A stretch of DNA of 64,000 nt from Jonesia denitrificans DSM 20603 (GCF_000024065.1 NC_013174.1:1240001-1304000); one strand, 5' to 3'. Positions 47,279 through 57,915 are shown, numbered from the stretch's first letter. Numbers and translations: made by a program. Notes: generated by a model not told the origin, from the letters alone.

Positions 47279-49093
47279 ATGATGACGTCAACACGATATT
47301 CTTTGCCGCAGCGGCCAGGTAGGACAGGCCTTGCCCTCATGGTTCGCGGAATTAGCGCAGAACCGCGCATTTATGCTCGTGCGATTACTGCGTCAGCGCT
47401 GTTCGGCTTACTTACTGTGGCAATTTCCCGGGTCATCGGGTGGATCACCAACACCTATGTCATGCCGATCATTGAGTCAGACACCCCGGTCGTCCAGGTG
47501 TGGCAAGGAGCCGCGGTTCTCACCGTAGTCATTGTTGCCTTAACCTTGTCCATTGCCGCGCGACGTATATTTGCGGCTCAGGGAACCTACGCCCTCCAGG
47601 CGCGTCACCGTGTTCACCTTGCTGATCGTCTTGTTGATCTTCCTCCGGCGTGGCACCGCGCGACGTCACCGGGGAAGATCTTGTCTCATGCGTCCTCTGA
47701 CGCTGAGGCGGCAACAAGCGTGTTCAACCCATTACCGTTCGCCTTAGGTGTTGTGGTCATGTTGCTGACCTCCACGGTCATGCTGGTGCTCATTGACCCC
47801 GCTATAGCCTTGGCTGCGTTGGCGATCATCCCGGTCATGATGATTGCGAACATCCTGTTTCAACGCAAAATGTCACCGGCCGTCACCACCGCGCAACAAT
47901 TGCGCGCTGATGTGTCAGAAACGGCGCACGAGAGTTTTGAGGCAGCAACACTGGTCAAGGCGATGGGGACTGCTCAGGTTGAGTCGGCGCGTTTCCGTGA
48001 AGACACAACGCGACTGTTGACGGCGAACACCCGGGTCGGGGCGTTGCGTGCAGTATTTGATCCGATTATCGATGCGCTGCCACATCTTGGTTCATTGCTC
48101 GTGCTTCTTGTTGGTGTCCAGCGTCTTGCCACTCAGGACATCACGGCAGGTGATGTGGTCACCGCGACGTATCTCATGTCGTTGCTGTCGGTACCTGTGC
48201 GATCGTTTGGCTGGGTGCTCGCGGAGTTACCCCGCTCGGTAGTGGGATATCAGCGTGTAGCTGAGGTAGTTGACACTCCCAATCCCATGCCCCCAGGTCA
48301 CGTTAGCCCTGACTGGGATGCGCACGAGCCACTGGAGGTATCGGTTCGTGACGTGTCTGTTGTATACCGGGAGGAACAAGGCGAGCAGAGGGTGTTGGAT
48401 GAGGTGAGTCTGACGATTCCAGCCGGCTCGCTGACAGTTCTTATGGGGCGCACCGGAGCTGGCAAGACCACACTGGTGTCACTGTGCGCGCGGCTTGCAG
48501 ACCCCAGTGAGGGTGAGGTCCGGTTGGGGGGCTTTCCGGTGGCAGAACTAACCCATGATGCCATCACGCGACATGTCGCGTTCGTCTCTCAATCACCGTT
48601 TATTTTTGATGACACAGTCCGTCACAACGTGACGTTGAATAACGAGATGTACTCCGATGATCAGGTGTGGCAGGCGCTCGAAGATGCGCACATTGCAGAT
48701 CATGTTCGGTCAATGCCTCGACAGTTGGACACTCATCTTGGTGAACGCGGTTCATCTCTATCTGGCGGGCAGCGCCAACGGATCGCGCTTGCCCGAGCCC
48801 TGATTACTCAGCCCAGCGTGCTCATTCTTGATGACGCGACCTCTGCGCTTGACCCCCAGGTTGAGCAGGCAATCCTCCGCACAGTCAAAGCGAAATCCCG
48901 CGCAACTGTGGTGATGGTGGCCTACCGGTCTGCGTCTGCTCAACTTGCCGACCATCTCGCGGTCTTGTCCCAGGGGCGGATAGTGGCTCAAGGGGACCAC
49001 AAGCACCTGATGGAATCCTCCGAGGACTACCGGGATCTTGTCATGGCGTATGACAATGACGCAGAGCGCAGACAACAGGAGGGGACAGAATGA
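47279..49093 (+). CDS. ABC exporter half-transporter with degenerate catalytic site (subunit 1)
   Basis: A 604-residue fusion of a six-helix membrane domain (about residues 35-310) and a nucleotide-binding domain. Walker A MGRTGAGKTT and signature SLSGGQRQR are intact, but Walker B ends VLILDDATSALD (Asp where the catalytic Glu belongs) and the H-loop reads VMVAYRSA (Tyr for His). This is the degenerate partner of a heterodimeric type IV ABC exporter, as in TM287/288. It overlaps the next gene by four bases. The substrate is unknown. Confidence 0.92.
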   Translation: MMTSTRYSLPQRPGRTGLALMVRGISAEPRIYARAITASALFGLLTVAISRVIGWITNTYVMPIIESDTPVVQVWQGAAVLTVVIVALTLSIAARRIFAAQGTYALQARHRVHLADRLVDLPPAWHRATSPGKILSHASSDAEAATSVFNPLPFALGVVVMLLTSTVMLVLIDPAIALAALAIIPVMMIANILFQRKMSPAVTTAQQLRADVSETAHESFEAATLVKAMGTAQVESARFREDTTRLLTANTRVGALRAVFDPIIDALPHLGSLLVLLVGVQRLATQDITAGDVVTATYLMSLLSVPVRSFGWVLAELPRSVVGYQRVAEVVDTPNPMPPGHVSPDWDAHEPLEVSVRDVSVVYREEQGEQRVLDEVSLTIPAGSLTVLMGRTGAGKTTLVSLCARLADPSEGEVRLGGFPVAELTHDAITRHVAFVSQSPFIFDDTVRHNVTLNNEMYSDDQVWQALEDAHIADHVRSMPRQLDTHLGERGSSLSGGQRQRIALARALITQPSVLILDDATSALDPQVEQAILRTVKAKSRATVVMVAYRSASAQLADHLAVLSQGRIVAQGDHKHLMESSEDYRDLVMAYDNDAERRQQEGTE

Positions 49094-50937
49094 AGACGAC
49101 CTCCAGTAATATCGCACAAACATCCCAATTAGGGGTGTGGGCGACTGTACGACGGGGCGTGGCAACAACCCCGGAACTCGTTGATGGATTATGGTGGACC
49201 CTCCTGCTCGCTCTTGCGGCAGCCGGTGGGAAAGTTGCGGTACCGATCGCGATTCAGCAAGCAGTCGACGCAACAACTGAATCAACTGCGGTGGTGTCGC
49301 AGCTCACCGGTATCCTCACGATCGCGGTGATCGCCATCATTGTGGCTGCTGGTGCCACCATGATCGTGAACATGAAACTCGTGTCGAACGCTGAACGAGC
49401 GCTGGCCCGCCTGAGGCGTGAAGCTTTTGATCACATCCACCAACTGTCCATCCTCACCCAAAACACCGAGCGCCGCGGCGCACTGGTGTCTCGGGTGACC
49501 TCAGACGTTGATACGATCTCGATGTTTGTGCAGTGGGGTGGGCTTATGCTCTTGACCTCGTTGTTGCAAATCGCTGCCGCCACGACCGTGATGCTTGTCT
49601 ACTCCTGGCAGCTCACCCTGCTGGTGTGGATCACCTTCATTCCGTTCATGCTCATCCTGCGACCAGCGCAACAACGAGTGAACAGGAGTTTTACCGCGGT
49701 ACGGCAGCGCATGGGAGAACTTCTCGGGACTGTGTCTGAAACCGTTGTCGGGTCAGCAACTATCTATTCCAACGGGGTAGGGGCAACGTTCCGTGACCGT
49801 CTCATGGACCGTATTGAAGCGCATCGACAATCAGGTGTGCAAGCCATGACACGTGTGGCACTAGCCTTCTCCGCTGGAGTGTTTGCGGCGAACATCGTCC
49901 TTGTTGTTGTGATCGTTGCCGGCGCCTATCTGGGTGTGGCGGGGAACATCAGCTCCGGCCAATTGGTGGCTTTCTTGTTCCTCACGCAATTGTTCACTGG
50001 ACCCGTTCAACTAGCCACCGAAGTTCTCAATGAATTACAAAACGCTGTGGCAGGATGGCGCCGTGTCCTGGCAGTTCTCGATACAGACGCCGACGTGACG
50101 AGCCCAGTGAGTACACGAGGTCAACGCTCCTACCAAGGAGGAGCAACACTCGCACTTCATGCAGTGGGATACCACTATCCTGGCGGCCCTCAAGTCCTCC
50201 ATGATGTGTCACTGACCATCCCAGCGGGGACACGCTACGCCATCGTGGGGGAAACTGGGTCAGGAAAGACGACCCTAGCTAAACTCATCACACGATTTTC
50301 TGACCCCACTCATGGGCACATCACCTTCGATGGTATCGACTTACGCGACTACTCAAATGAGGACTTGCGTGCTGCGATTTTGCTGATTCCCCAAGAAGGT
50401 TTCCTCTTTCACGCAACACTCGCACAGAACATTGGGTATGGATTAACTGTGCGCTACCCGACGATCACCCCAGCAGAGCAAGAAGCGCACATTGCTCGCG
50501 CCGTGAGCGAGTTAGGACTACAGACCTGGGTTGACACGCTACCGCAGGGCCTGAATACGTCCGTTGGGCAACGCGGGGAACGCCTGTCAGCGGGGGAGCG
50601 GCAACTCGTTGCACTCGCTCGTGCTTACTTGTCTCGAGCAGAGCTAATTGTCATGGATGAAGTGACCTCGGCCGTTGATCCAGCCACGGAGGTCATGATT
50701 GCGCGCGCTCTGGAAAAACTCATGCAAGAGAAAACAACCATCACCATTGCACACCGTCTCTCCACTGCAGCAGTCAGTGACGCCATCATCGTGATGGACC
50801 ATGGAAAAGTGGTTGAGCAAGGAACACACACAGAGCTTTTCCAGGCCGGAGGCCGGTACACAGACATGTACAACGCCTGGATCAGCCAAACTACAACTGC
50901 AACCGCACGACCAACGTCACCAAGGACATCATCATGA
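49090..50937 (+). CDS. ABC exporter half-transporter with consensus catalytic residues (subunit 2)
   Basis: A 615-residue partner of the preceding gene. It has six membrane helices (about residues 35-330), Walker [10 protein letters not shown], Walker [13 protein letters not shown] with the catalytic Glu, and an intact H-loop ITIAHRLS. Its own signature is altered to RLSAGERQL. Combined with subunit 1 this gives one consensus ATP site (Walker A/B here plus LSGGQ from the partner) and one degenerate site. ATGA overlaps link it to subunit 1 and hisI, so it is fixed in the his/trp operon. Confidence 0.93.
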   Translation: MKTTSSNIAQTSQLGVWATVRRGVATTPELVDGLWWTLLLALAAAGGKVAVPIAIQQAVDATTESTAVVSQLTGILTIAVIAIIVAAGATMIVNMKLVSNAERALARLRREAFDHIHQLSILTQNTERRGALVSRVTSDVDTISMFVQWGGLMLLTSLLQIAAATTVMLVYSWQLTLLVWITFIPFMLILRPAQQRVNRSFTAVRQRMGELLGTVSETVVGSATIYSNGVGATFRDRLMDRIEAHRQSGVQAMTRVALAFSAGVFAANIVLVVVIVAGAYLGVAGNISSGQLVAFLFLTQLFTGPVQLATEVLNELQNAVAGWRRVLAVLDTDADVTSPVSTRGQRSYQGGATLALHAVGYHYPGGPQVLHDVSLTIPAGTRYAIVGETGSGKTTLAKLITRFSDPTHGHITFDGIDLRDYSNEDLRAAILLIPQEGFLFHATLAQNIGYGLTVRYPTITPAEQEAHIARAVSELGLQTWVDTLPQGLNTSVGQRGERLSAGERQLVALARAYLSRAELIVMDEVTSAVDPATEVMIARALEKLMQEKTTITIAHRLSTAAVSDAIIVMDHGKVVEQGTHTELFQAGGRYTDMYNAWISQTTTATARPTSPRTSS

Positions 50938-51314
50938 CTTCTCCACCAACCACACTTGACCCCACCATTGCTGCACGACTGAAACGTGATTCCGCTGGGC
51001 TTGTCGCAGCGATCATCCAACAAGTCGACACCCGCGAGGTCCTCATGCTGGGGTGGATGGATGACGAAGCTTTGCGGCGCACCCTCACTGAGGGGAGGGT
51101 GACGTTCTTTTCACGCTCTCGGCAGGAGTACTGGCGTAAGGGGGATACTTCGGGTCATATCCAGGTGGTCAAGTCAGTGGCGATTGACTGTGATGGTGAT
51201 GCCCTCCTTGTCGAAGTTGATCAGGTGGGAAGTGCCTGCCACACCGGGGAAAGGACCTGTTTCCTCACAGGAGGAGACTTGGGTGCTGTGGTGGGGGAGA
51301 ACCAGGTATCTTGA
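50934..51314 (+). CDS. hisI: Phosphoribosyl-AMP cyclohydrolase HisI
   Basis: A 126-residue enzyme for the third step of histidine synthesis. [55 protein letters not shown] and [11 protein letters not shown] give the magnesium- and zinc-binding Asp, Cys and His residues. It is the single-function form without the HisE domain. It starts within the end of the ABC gene (ATGA) and is 36 bases before trpE. Confidence 0.94.
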   Translation: MTSPPTTLDPTIAARLKRDSAGLVAAIIQQVDTREVLMLGWMDDEALRRTLTEGRVTFFSRSRQEYWRKGDTSGHIQVVKSVAIDCDGDALLVEVDQVGSACHTGERTCFLTGGDLGAVVGENQVS

Positions 51315-51350
51315 GCATTGACATCAACCGCCAAGCATGAGGACTAACTG

Positions 51351-52928
51351 ATGCCGTCAACGACCGAGACTGAATCCTTGGACAAACTGACATGGGGAAC
51401 AACGTGGCCGTCCGCGGAGACGTTCGAGGACCTTGCTCTTGACCGGCGCGTCATCCCTGTTGTGCGTCGCGTGCTGGCGGATGATCTGACGCCGGTTGCG
51501 TTGTACCGCGTTCTTGCGCAGGGTCGGCGCGGAACGTTTCTCATGGAGTCAGCTGAGATTGATGGGACATGGTCTCGGTACTCGTTTGTGGGCGTGCGTT
51601 CGCGGGCCACATTGACGATGCGCGACGATGAGACCCATTGGGTGGGTGACGTTCCCGCAGGTGTGCCGACGTCGGGCCGGCCACTTGACACGTTGCGCAC
51701 TGCGTTAGCAGAACTGCACAGTCCACACATCGCTGGATTGCCCCCGTTTACTGGGGGTTTTGTGGGGGCAATGGGCTGGGACATTATCCGCCAATGGGAA
51801 CCAACCATTGAACGGGCGCAGGTCAGGGAACTGCACGTGCCTGACATGACTCTTCTCCTCACGTCAGATTTGGCGGCGATTGATCACACTGACGGGTCGT
51901 TGTGGTTGATCGCGAATGCGATTAATTACAACAACACTCCTGATCGCGTCCAGGATGCCTACCGTGATGCGGTGTCTCGTCTTAATGCGATGGAGCGGGA
52001 TCTTGTTGCGGGCCTCAGCGCCGGGGCGCAGGATGTTCCGCGTGTGCATGACGGGTCGTTGGATGTCCCGGACATTAACTTCCGGACGAGTCGGTCGGAC
52101 TATTCCACGATGATCGCTCGTGGTAAAGAAGCGATCCGAGACGGTGACGTGTTCCAGATTGTGTTGTCGCAGCGTTTTGACCTCGAGTGCACGGCGAGTC
52201 CGTTGGATGTGTATCGGGTGTTACGAACGGTGAATCCGAGCCCGTACATGTATGTGTTTGAACTGGAAGACGATCATGGGCAGCCGTTCGCGATTGTTGG
52301 GTCTAGCCCGGAAACTCTGGTGCGTCTCCACGATGGTTCCGTGACGACGTACCCTATTGCTGGGTCCCGTCCTCGAGGGGCGACGCGCGAAGAGGATCAG
52401 CTTAACGCTAAGAACGTGCAGGAAGACCCCAAAGAAGTCGCCGAACACATCATGTTGGTTGATTTGTCACGCAATGATTTAGTGAAGGTGTGCGAACCGG
52501 GAACCATCGAGGTTGCAGAGTTCATGCATATCAAACGGTTCAGTCACATTATGCATATGTGTTCCACTGTTGTCGGCAAGCTCAAAGAGGGGAGGGGGGC
52601 GTTAGATGTGTTCACCGCGACCTTCCCAGCGGGAACTTTGTCGGGTGCCCCAAAAAACCGAGCGATTGAGTTGATCCATGAGTTCGAAGCTGTTTCTCGA
52701 GGGATTTACGGGGGAACAGTGGGGTATTTTTCGTTCGATGGAAACATGGATATGGCGATTGCTATTCGCACTGCGTACTTAGCGCAAAACCGCGCATATG
52801 TGCAGGCGGGCGGCGGGATTGTTGCAGACTCCGAAGAGGAGTTGGAATTTTGGGAAACGCGAAACAAAGCTCAAGCAGTGATCACAGCCATTCAACGTGC
52901 CTCACAACTCGTCCCATTAAGCTCATGA
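51351..52928 (+). CDS. trpE: Anthranilate synthase component I TrpE
   Basis: A 525-residue chorismate-using enzyme, first of the tryptophan pathway. The N-terminal feedback site region includes TFLMESAEIDGTWSRYSFVG (LLES-type motif), and the C-terminal chorismate-binding domain has PSPYMYVFE, SSPETLVRL, GSRPRGATREED and AGTLSGAPKNRAIELI. ATG 51351 follows GAGGACT. The 36-base gap after hisI holds no leader peptide or attenuator, so control must come from an upstream promoter or feedback inhibition. Confidence 0.95.
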   Translation: MPSTTETESLDKLTWGTTWPSAETFEDLALDRRVIPVVRRVLADDLTPVALYRVLAQGRRGTFLMESAEIDGTWSRYSFVGVRSRATLTMRDDETHWVGDVPAGVPTSGRPLDTLRTALAELHSPHIAGLPPFTGGFVGAMGWDIIRQWEPTIERAQVRELHVPDMTLLLTSDLAAIDHTDGSLWLIANAINYNNTPDRVQDAYRDAVSRLNAMERDLVAGLSAGAQDVPRVHDGSLDVPDINFRTSRSDYSTMIARGKEAIRDGDVFQIVLSQRFDLECTASPLDVYRVLRTVNPSPYMYVFELEDDHGQPFAIVGSSPETLVRLHDGSVTTYPIAGSRPRGATREEDQLNAKNVQEDPKEVAEHIMLVDLSRNDLVKVCEPGTIEVAEFMHIKRFSHIMHMCSTVVGKLKEGRGALDVFTATFPAGTLSGAPKNRAIELIHEFEAVSRGIYGGTVGYFSFDGNMDMAIAIRTAYLAQNRAYVQAGGGIVADSEEELEFWETRNKAQAVITAIQRASQLVPLSS

Positions 52929-53530
52929 GTAGGAACAAGAAACCGGCCAAGACGCGCATACGTCGCGGTGTCGCCGTGGCTCTCACGGCACTGACTGCAT
53001 CAACACTTCTTATCGTGTCGAACCTGGAGTGGTATGCAACTCCGATACGGACGTCGCTCGGCAGCAATATGACCATCTCTGTCACCGGACAGGACATCTA
53101 CCCATGGCTCTCAGCAGTGGCGCTTGCTTCCATTGCCGCGGGTTTGTATCTCAGTGTGGCAACGGTTCTCACGGCCCGCATGGTAGCGAGTGTCCTTGGG
53201 GTAGCTGCGACAGTAACAGCAACAGCACTACTCATGACGCCTCAGGCCCTCGGTGAAGCAATGACTCGAGCTTATTCAGCGACATCCGGAGTTCACAACG
53301 CCGTTGAAGCGCCACACAGTACAGCCTTCCACATCGTGAGTGTTGGGCTGCTCTTTGTTCTGGCTGCCACAGCAGTCACCGTGTGTGCGTCGGCATCACA
53401 GTGGGGGAGCGGGGGGAAGCGATATGTTACCCCGAAGGCAACACCAGAACGTGAATCGTCAGAACAATACGACCACACGGATGCCTGGGATGAACAAACG
53501 CGTCACAATTCACCGCGTAAGGAAACATAA
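52925..53530 (+). CDS. Trp-biosynthesis-associated membrane protein
   Basis: A 201-residue membrane protein with four helices: about residues 12-30, 55-75, 80-100 and 130-152. It contains SNLEWYATPIR after helix 1, the mark of the actinobacterial family found between trpE and trpC (tryptophan operon-associated membrane protein). A function has not been shown. ATG 52925 overlaps the trpE stop (ATGA). The basic N-terminus and acidic, polar C-terminal tail are both short. Confidence 0.85.
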   Translation: MSRNKKPAKTRIRRGVAVALTALTASTLLIVSNLEWYATPIRTSLGSNMTISVTGQDIYPWLSAVALASIAAGLYLSVATVLTARMVASVLGVAATVTATALLMTPQALGEAMTRAYSATSGVHNAVEAPHSTAFHIVSVGLLFVLAATAVTVCASASQWGSGGKRYVTPKATPERESSEQYDHTDAWDEQTRHNSPRKET

Positions 53531-53603
53531 ACTAGCGTGACCACGGCCCTAAGTCCTACAGTTAAGCGAGACCTCCCCACTTTCACGGATCGAAAGGCCC
53601 GCT

Positions 53604-53885
53604 ATGGCTGTTAAAGACATCGAATACACCAGTTCCATCCTTCACCCAGACGGAATGGAATTGCCCAGCAACACTCCCCCCAAGAACCACGGACACACAC
53701 CCGCCGCATGGTTCCTCACCATCCTCGGAATCCTCGGGGCGTTGATCTCTGGTGTTTCTCTGACGATGAACTCCATGGTTGGAATCGTGATCGGAGTCAT
53801 CGTGATGGTAGTAGGTGTGGTCGGTGGCGTAGTGCTTGCTCTGTCGGGCAAAGGTCAGCCACACTCAGCTCGTCGTCAGCAGTAG
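53604..53885 (+). CDS. HGxxPAAW-motif small membrane protein
   Basis: A 93-residue protein with the diagnostic NHGHTPAAWFL (HGxxPAAW) followed by two hydrophobic helices (about residues 34-53 and 58-80) and a short basic tail. Members lie between the trp-associated membrane protein and trpC in actinobacteria; no biochemical role is known. ATG 53604 follows GAAAGG. A strong terminator follows it. Confidence 0.88.
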   Translation: MAVKDIEYTSSILHPDGMELPSNTPPKNHGHTPAAWFLTILGILGALISGVSLTMNSMVGIVIGVIVMVVGVVGGVVLALSGKGQPHSARRQQ

Positions 53886-53903
53886 CTGACCGACGATCAC
53901 ACA

Positions 53904-53935
53904 AGACGCCGCTTTCCCCGAGGAAGGCGGCGTCT
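53904..53935 (+). terminator. Terminator between HGxxPAAW gene and trpC
   Basis: AGACGCCGCTTTCC (53904-53917) pairs with GGAAGGCGGCGTCT (53922-53935), with one G-U pair and a CCGA loop. No U-tract follows. It divides the his/trpE transcript from trpCBA-lgt, or lowers readthrough. Confidence 0.75.
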
Positions 53936-53970
53936 CACGTTCAGGCCGTGGTCAAAACCACAGGAGGTTT

Positions 53971-54063
53971 ATGCCTACCATGGACCATACAAGCCACGAA
54001 CACACCAACTTCATGACACGTGTGTTCACGAAAGGCGCGTTCGCGGAAGGAAAGTGCACATGA
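53971..54063 (+). CDS. Possible 30-residue small protein coupled to trpC
   Basis: A 30-codon ORF with an optimal AGGAGG three bases before its ATG (53962-53967). Its TGA overlaps the trpC ATG (ATGA). The peptide starts [14 protein letters not shown] and ends [14 protein letters not shown]; it has no tryptophan, so it is not a classical trp attenuator leader. It could be a translated microprotein or a short leader that delivers ribosomes to trpC, which also has its own GGAAGGA. I do not recognise the sequence. Confidence 0.5.
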   Translation: MPTMDHTSHEHTNFMTRVFTKGAFAEGKCT

Positions 54064-54875
54064 CCGTACTTGACGACATCATCGCCGGGGTGCGTGAGGA
54101 CCTCGCAGTGCGCCAAGCACGCACGTCACTGGACGACCTCAAAGACAAGGCCTTGCGCCAGCCCTCCGCGCGCGAGTGTCTTGGCAGGCTCAGCAACCCT
54201 GAAGCAGTTGCTGTCATAGCTGAGGTGAAAAGGTCAAGTCCTTCTAAGGGTGCCCTCGCCCCCATCACCGATCCAGCGGCGTTAGCAGTTGAGTATGAGC
54301 GAGGGGGCGCATCGGTGATCTCGGTCCTGACCGAAGAGCGCCGATTCCACGGAAGTCTCGAGGACCTCAAGGCGGTCCGGGCAGCTGTTGATGTCCCAGT
54401 GCTCCGAAAGGACTTTATTGTTACTCCCTACCAGGTGTGGGAAGCACGGGCCTGGGGTGCTGACCTTGTCCTGTTGATCGTGGCCGCTCTGGAACAAACG
54501 GTTCTTGAGTCGCTCATCGAACGTGTTCATTCTTTGGGGATGACCGCGCTTGTAGAGGTGCACACCATTGAAGAAGTGCGCCGCGCCGCCGACGCTGGTG
54601 CGCAACTGATTGGTGTTAATTCGCGTGATCTGAAAACACTTGAGGTGGACCGCGGTACTTTTGCCGCTGTCGCGCCATCGATCCCTTCGTCGATTGTGAC
54701 TGTTGCAGAGTCTGGAGTGCGCGGACCACACGATGTGGTCGAATACGTAAGATCAGGCGCGGATGCAGTGCTCGTCGGTGAAGCACTGGTCACTGGTGGC
54801 GACCCAAAAACCTCTGTCGCTGACCTTGTCGCTGCTGGTTCCCACCCCTCGCTAAGGGCATTACGTCACCCTTAG
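54060..54875 (+). CDS. trpC: Indole-3-glycerol phosphate synthase TrpC
   Basis: A 271-residue TIM-barrel enzyme converting CdRP to indole glycerol phosphate. [14 protein letters not shown] is the phosphate and catalytic lysine loop, VLRKDFIV carries the second catalytic lysine, and [15 protein letters not shown] and VAESGVRG follow. ATG 54060 has GGAAGGA upstream and overlaps the stop of a 30-codon ORF; the ORF extends two codons further but [15 protein letters not shown] is the family start. Confidence 0.95.
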   Translation: MTVLDDIIAGVREDLAVRQARTSLDDLKDKALRQPSARECLGRLSNPEAVAVIAEVKRSSPSKGALAPITDPAALAVEYERGGASVISVLTEERRFHGSLEDLKAVRAAVDVPVLRKDFIVTPYQVWEARAWGADLVLLIVAALEQTVLESLIERVHSLGMTALVEVHTIEEVRRAADAGAQLIGVNSRDLKTLEVDRGTFAAVAPSIPSSIVTVAESGVRGPHDVVEYVRSGADAVLVGEALVTGGDPKTSVADLVAAGSHPSLRALRHP

Positions 54876-54917
54876 CCTATGTTTTTCCCGTCCTTCCTTG
54901 GTGAGATAGGAGAGTCA

Positions 54918-56162
54918 GTGGCCACGTCACTGCAAAATATGCCCGGCCCGTTCTTCGGGGAGTTTGGTGGGCGATTTATGCCTGAAGCTCTCATCGCAGC
55001 TCTCGATGAGCTCGACGAGGTGTACAGCAAGGCGAAGCGTGACCCAGAGTTTGAGCGGGAACTCAGCTCTCTTCACCGAACATACTCAGGCCGCCCGTCG
55101 ATTATCACTGAGGTTCCCCGGTTCGCGCAGCACGCTGGGGGTGTGCGGGTGTTCCTCAAACGTGAGGATCTCAACCACACTGGCTCCCACAAAATCAACA
55201 ATGTGCTCGGTCAAGCTCTTCTCACCAAGCGGGTGGGTAAGAAACGAGTCATTGCTGAAACTGGTGCTGGGCAACACGGCGTGGCAACCGCTACCGCGGC
55301 GGCACTGTTCGATTTGGACTGTGTCATCTACATGGGTGAAGAAGACACCCAGCGTCAAGCTCTGAACGTCGCTCGGATGAGACTGCTCGGTGCGGAAGTG
55401 ATCCCCGTAACCACGGGGTCGCGCACCCTGAAGGATGCGATTAACGAAGCTCTGCGTGACTGGGTGACCAACGTGGACACCACCAACTATGTCTTTGGAA
55501 CTGCAGCAGGGCCACATCCCTTCCCCGCAATGGTGCGTGACTTCCAACGGATCATCGGTGTCGAAGCGCGCGCGCAAATGCTGGAAGAGACTGGGCGGCT
55601 CCCTGACGTCGTTGCTGCATGCGTGGGCGGTGGGTCCAACGCTATCGGAATATTCGATGCATTTGTGGACGACGAATCCGTTCGTCTTGTTGGCCTTGAA
55701 GCAGGCGGGGAAGGGATAGATACTGGACGGCACGCCTCGACGATCTCGGGAGGTGCACCCGGAGTGCTTCATGGGGCGAAATCTTATCTTCTTCAAGACG
55801 ACGATGGGCAGACTCAAGAGTCACACTCAATTTCTGCAGGTCTCGACTACCCGGGTGTGGGACCACAGCACGCCTACCTTCACTCCATCGGGCGAGCCGA
55901 GTACCGGTCAATCACTGACGCTCAAGCGATGGACGCACTTCGGCTGTTGTCAAGAACTGAGGGGATCATCCCTGCAATTGAGTCAGCGCATGCTCTAGCT
56001 GGAGCTCTTGAGCTTGGACAACAGGCGGCCCGTGACGGGCGCAACGACGAGGTCATCTTGGTGAATCTGTCAGGCCGTGGGGACAAAGACGTGGCAACAG
56101 CAGCCCGGTGGTTTCAACTCGTTGATGACAACGCTGACCTCACTGAAGGAGGCGCACAGTGA
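54918..56162 (+). CDS. trpB: Tryptophan synthase beta subunit TrpB
   Basis: A 414-residue PLP enzyme condensing indole and serine. The PLP lysine is in [15 protein letters not shown], the glutamate in [15 protein letters not shown], and the phosphate-binding loop in [13 protein letters not shown] 54918 is preferred to ATG 54879 because GGAGA lies six bases upstream and the family begins just before [16 protein letters not shown]. Its stop overlaps trpA. Confidence 0.95.
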   Translation: MATSLQNMPGPFFGEFGGRFMPEALIAALDELDEVYSKAKRDPEFERELSSLHRTYSGRPSIITEVPRFAQHAGGVRVFLKREDLNHTGSHKINNVLGQALLTKRVGKKRVIAETGAGQHGVATATAAALFDLDCVIYMGEEDTQRQALNVARMRLLGAEVIPVTTGSRTLKDAINEALRDWVTNVDTTNYVFGTAAGPHPFPAMVRDFQRIIGVEARAQMLEETGRLPDVVAACVGGGSNAIGIFDAFVDDESVRLVGLEAGGEGIDTGRHASTISGGAPGVLHGAKSYLLQDDDGQTQESHSISAGLDYPGVGPQHAYLHSIGRAEYRSITDAQAMDALRLLSRTEGIIPAIESAHALAGALELGQQAARDGRNDEVILVNLSGRGDKDVATAARWFQLVDDNADLTEGGAQ

Positions 56163-56983
56163 ACAGCATTGTGGAGCAAAGGCTGCAACAGTGCCGTAGT
56201 GAGGGACGTGCTGCGCTCATTGGTTACTTCCCCGTAGGGTATCCCTCTGTTGAGGAAAGCATCCAAGCTGTCACGACCCTCATTGACAACGGATGCGACA
56301 TTATCGAGTTAGGTGTCCCTTACTCAGATCCGGTCATGGATGGTCCAGTCATCGCTGCGGCCGTTCAGCATGCGCTTGACAATGGTGCGCGGTTATCTCA
56401 TGTGTTTGATGTTGTGCGGGCTGTCTCGGGACGCGGTGTACCCATCGTTGTAATGACATATTTCAACCCGATTTTCCATTACGGTGTCGAACGTTTTGCT
56501 CAAGATCTTGCGGCAGCAGGTGGGGCAGGAGTGGTGACCCCAGATCTCACTCCGGACTATGCGCATGACTGGATCGCTGCAGCAGACGCGCACCATCTCG
56601 ACAAGATTTTCCTTGTTGCACCTAGTTCCACTGATGAACGTCTTCACCTCACCGCACAAGCGTCACGTGGTTTTGTGTATGCGGCCTCGACCATGGGGGT
56701 CACAGGGGAGCGCACCACTATCAGTGACGCAGCTGAGGAACTGGTTCACCGCACCCAGCAGCAGGGCGCATCGTACGTGTGTGTTGGCCTAGGCGTCTCG
56801 ACCCCTGAGCAAGCAGCACGAGTAGGTGCTTACGCTGACGGGGTCATCGTCGGGTCAGCATTCGTGAAAGCGTTAACAGGCGAGAGCGGTCAATCACTGG
56901 AAGAACGACGCGAAACCATGGGGCGTATCGCTTCTGCGATGGCCACAGCGATTGCTGGCGTACGGGCGCAGGAGACATCATGA
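56159..56983 (+). CDS. trpA: Tryptophan synthase alpha subunit TrpA
   Basis: A 274-residue TIM barrel cleaving indole glycerol phosphate. The catalytic glutamate and aspartate lie in [18 protein letters not shown], with [12 protein letters not shown] and [10 protein letters not shown] as barrel loops; [12 protein letters not shown] completes the phosphate site. The GTG start and the ATGA into lgt show coupling in both directions. Confidence 0.95.
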   Translation: MNSIVEQRLQQCRSEGRAALIGYFPVGYPSVEESIQAVTTLIDNGCDIIELGVPYSDPVMDGPVIAAAVQHALDNGARLSHVFDVVRAVSGRGVPIVVMTYFNPIFHYGVERFAQDLAAAGGAGVVTPDLTPDYAHDWIAAADAHHLDKIFLVAPSSTDERLHLTAQASRGFVYAASTMGVTGERTTISDAAEELVHRTQQQGASYVCVGLGVSTPEQAARVGAYADGVIVGSAFVKALTGESGQSLEERRETMGRIASAMATAIAGVRAQETS

Positions 56984-57837
56984 CCGGACTTGTTGCCTCA
57001 ATTCCTAGCCCGCCGCAAGCTGTCTGGCACCTCGGTCCGTTACCGCTTCGCGCCTACGCGCTAGCTATTCTGCTGGGAATCGTGGTAGCTGTGTGGTTGA
57101 CAGTCCGACGGATTGTCCCCCGTGGTGGAAACGCTGATCAAGTGTATGACGTTGCGATGTGGGCCGTTCCGTTTGGGATCGTGGGAGGGCGCATCTATCA
57201 TGTTATTTCCACACCACGGCCCTATTTTGGTGAAAACGGTAATCCCATCAAAGCCCTCTACATTTGGGAGGGCGGTCTGGGAATCTGGGGAGCCGTCGCG
57301 CTTGGTGCAGTAGGAGCATGGATTGGATGCCGACGCACCGGACTTTCCTTCGCCTCATTCGCTGACGCTCTTGCACCAGGGCTTTTGCTGGCACAGGCAA
57401 TTGGTCGGTTGGGTAACTGGTTTAATCAGGAACTCTTTGGTGCACCCACAACAATGCCGTGGGGTCTTGAAATCGATGCGGCCCACATTCCTGCAGGATA
57501 TGATCCTGGCACATTGTTCCACCCCACGTTCTTGTATGAGCTGTTGTGGTGCACTCTCGGGGCGATCATTATCCTTCTGCTCGACCGACGTGTGAGATTT
57601 GCGCCGTTCCAAGTCTTCTGGCTTTATGTCGTGTGGTACACCGCAGGTCGCCTGTGGATCGAGCTCCTTCGGATTGACACCGCCGAGATCATATTTGGAA
57701 TGCGTGTGAACGTCTGGGTGTCCATCCTTGTCATGGTGGGCGGAACCATTGGATTCTTCCTTGCTGGCCGAGGTAACAAGTACGTTAACGATTCGATGGG
57801 AAACCAACCTCAGGTCGACGCAGAGATAACAGAATAA
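56980..57837 (+). CDS. lgt: Prolipoprotein diacylglyceryl transferase Lgt
   Basis: A 285-residue membrane enzyme that adds diacylglycerol to lipobox cysteines. Seven helices can be traced; the signature RLGNWFNQELFG includes the essential Arg and Asn, and GGRIYHVI and EGGLGIWGAV are the other conserved loops. Its substrates in this window include the PCuAC and FKBP lipoproteins. trpA-lgt coupling is usual in actinobacteria. A strong terminator follows. Confidence 0.95.
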   Translation: MTGLVASIPSPPQAVWHLGPLPLRAYALAILLGIVVAVWLTVRRIVPRGGNADQVYDVAMWAVPFGIVGGRIYHVISTPRPYFGENGNPIKALYIWEGGLGIWGAVALGAVGAWIGCRRTGLSFASFADALAPGLLLAQAIGRLGNWFNQELFGAPTTMPWGLEIDAAHIPAGYDPGTLFHPTFLYELLWCTLGAIIILLLDRRVRFAPFQVFWLYVVWYTAGRLWIELLRIDTAEIIFGMRVNVWVSILVMVGGTIGFFLAGRGNKYVNDSMGNQPQVDAEITE

Positions 57838-57850
57838 AAAGTGCCGCGAT

Positions 57851-57895
57851 GGCGCCGGGAACCCGCAGCAATGCAGAGGTTCCCGGCGCTTTTTT
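57851..57895 (+). terminator. Rho-independent terminator after lgt
   Basis: GCGCCGGGAACC (57852-57863) pairs with GGTTCCCGGCGC (57878-57889), followed by six T (57890-57895). Confidence 0.92.
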
Positions 57896-57915
57896 GGTGC
57901 AACAGAAGCTATGAC

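Noticed and set aside
51315-51350. A trp attenuator before trpE
   Set aside because: Only 36 bases separate hisI and trpE, with no leader peptide, Trp codons or alternative hairpins.
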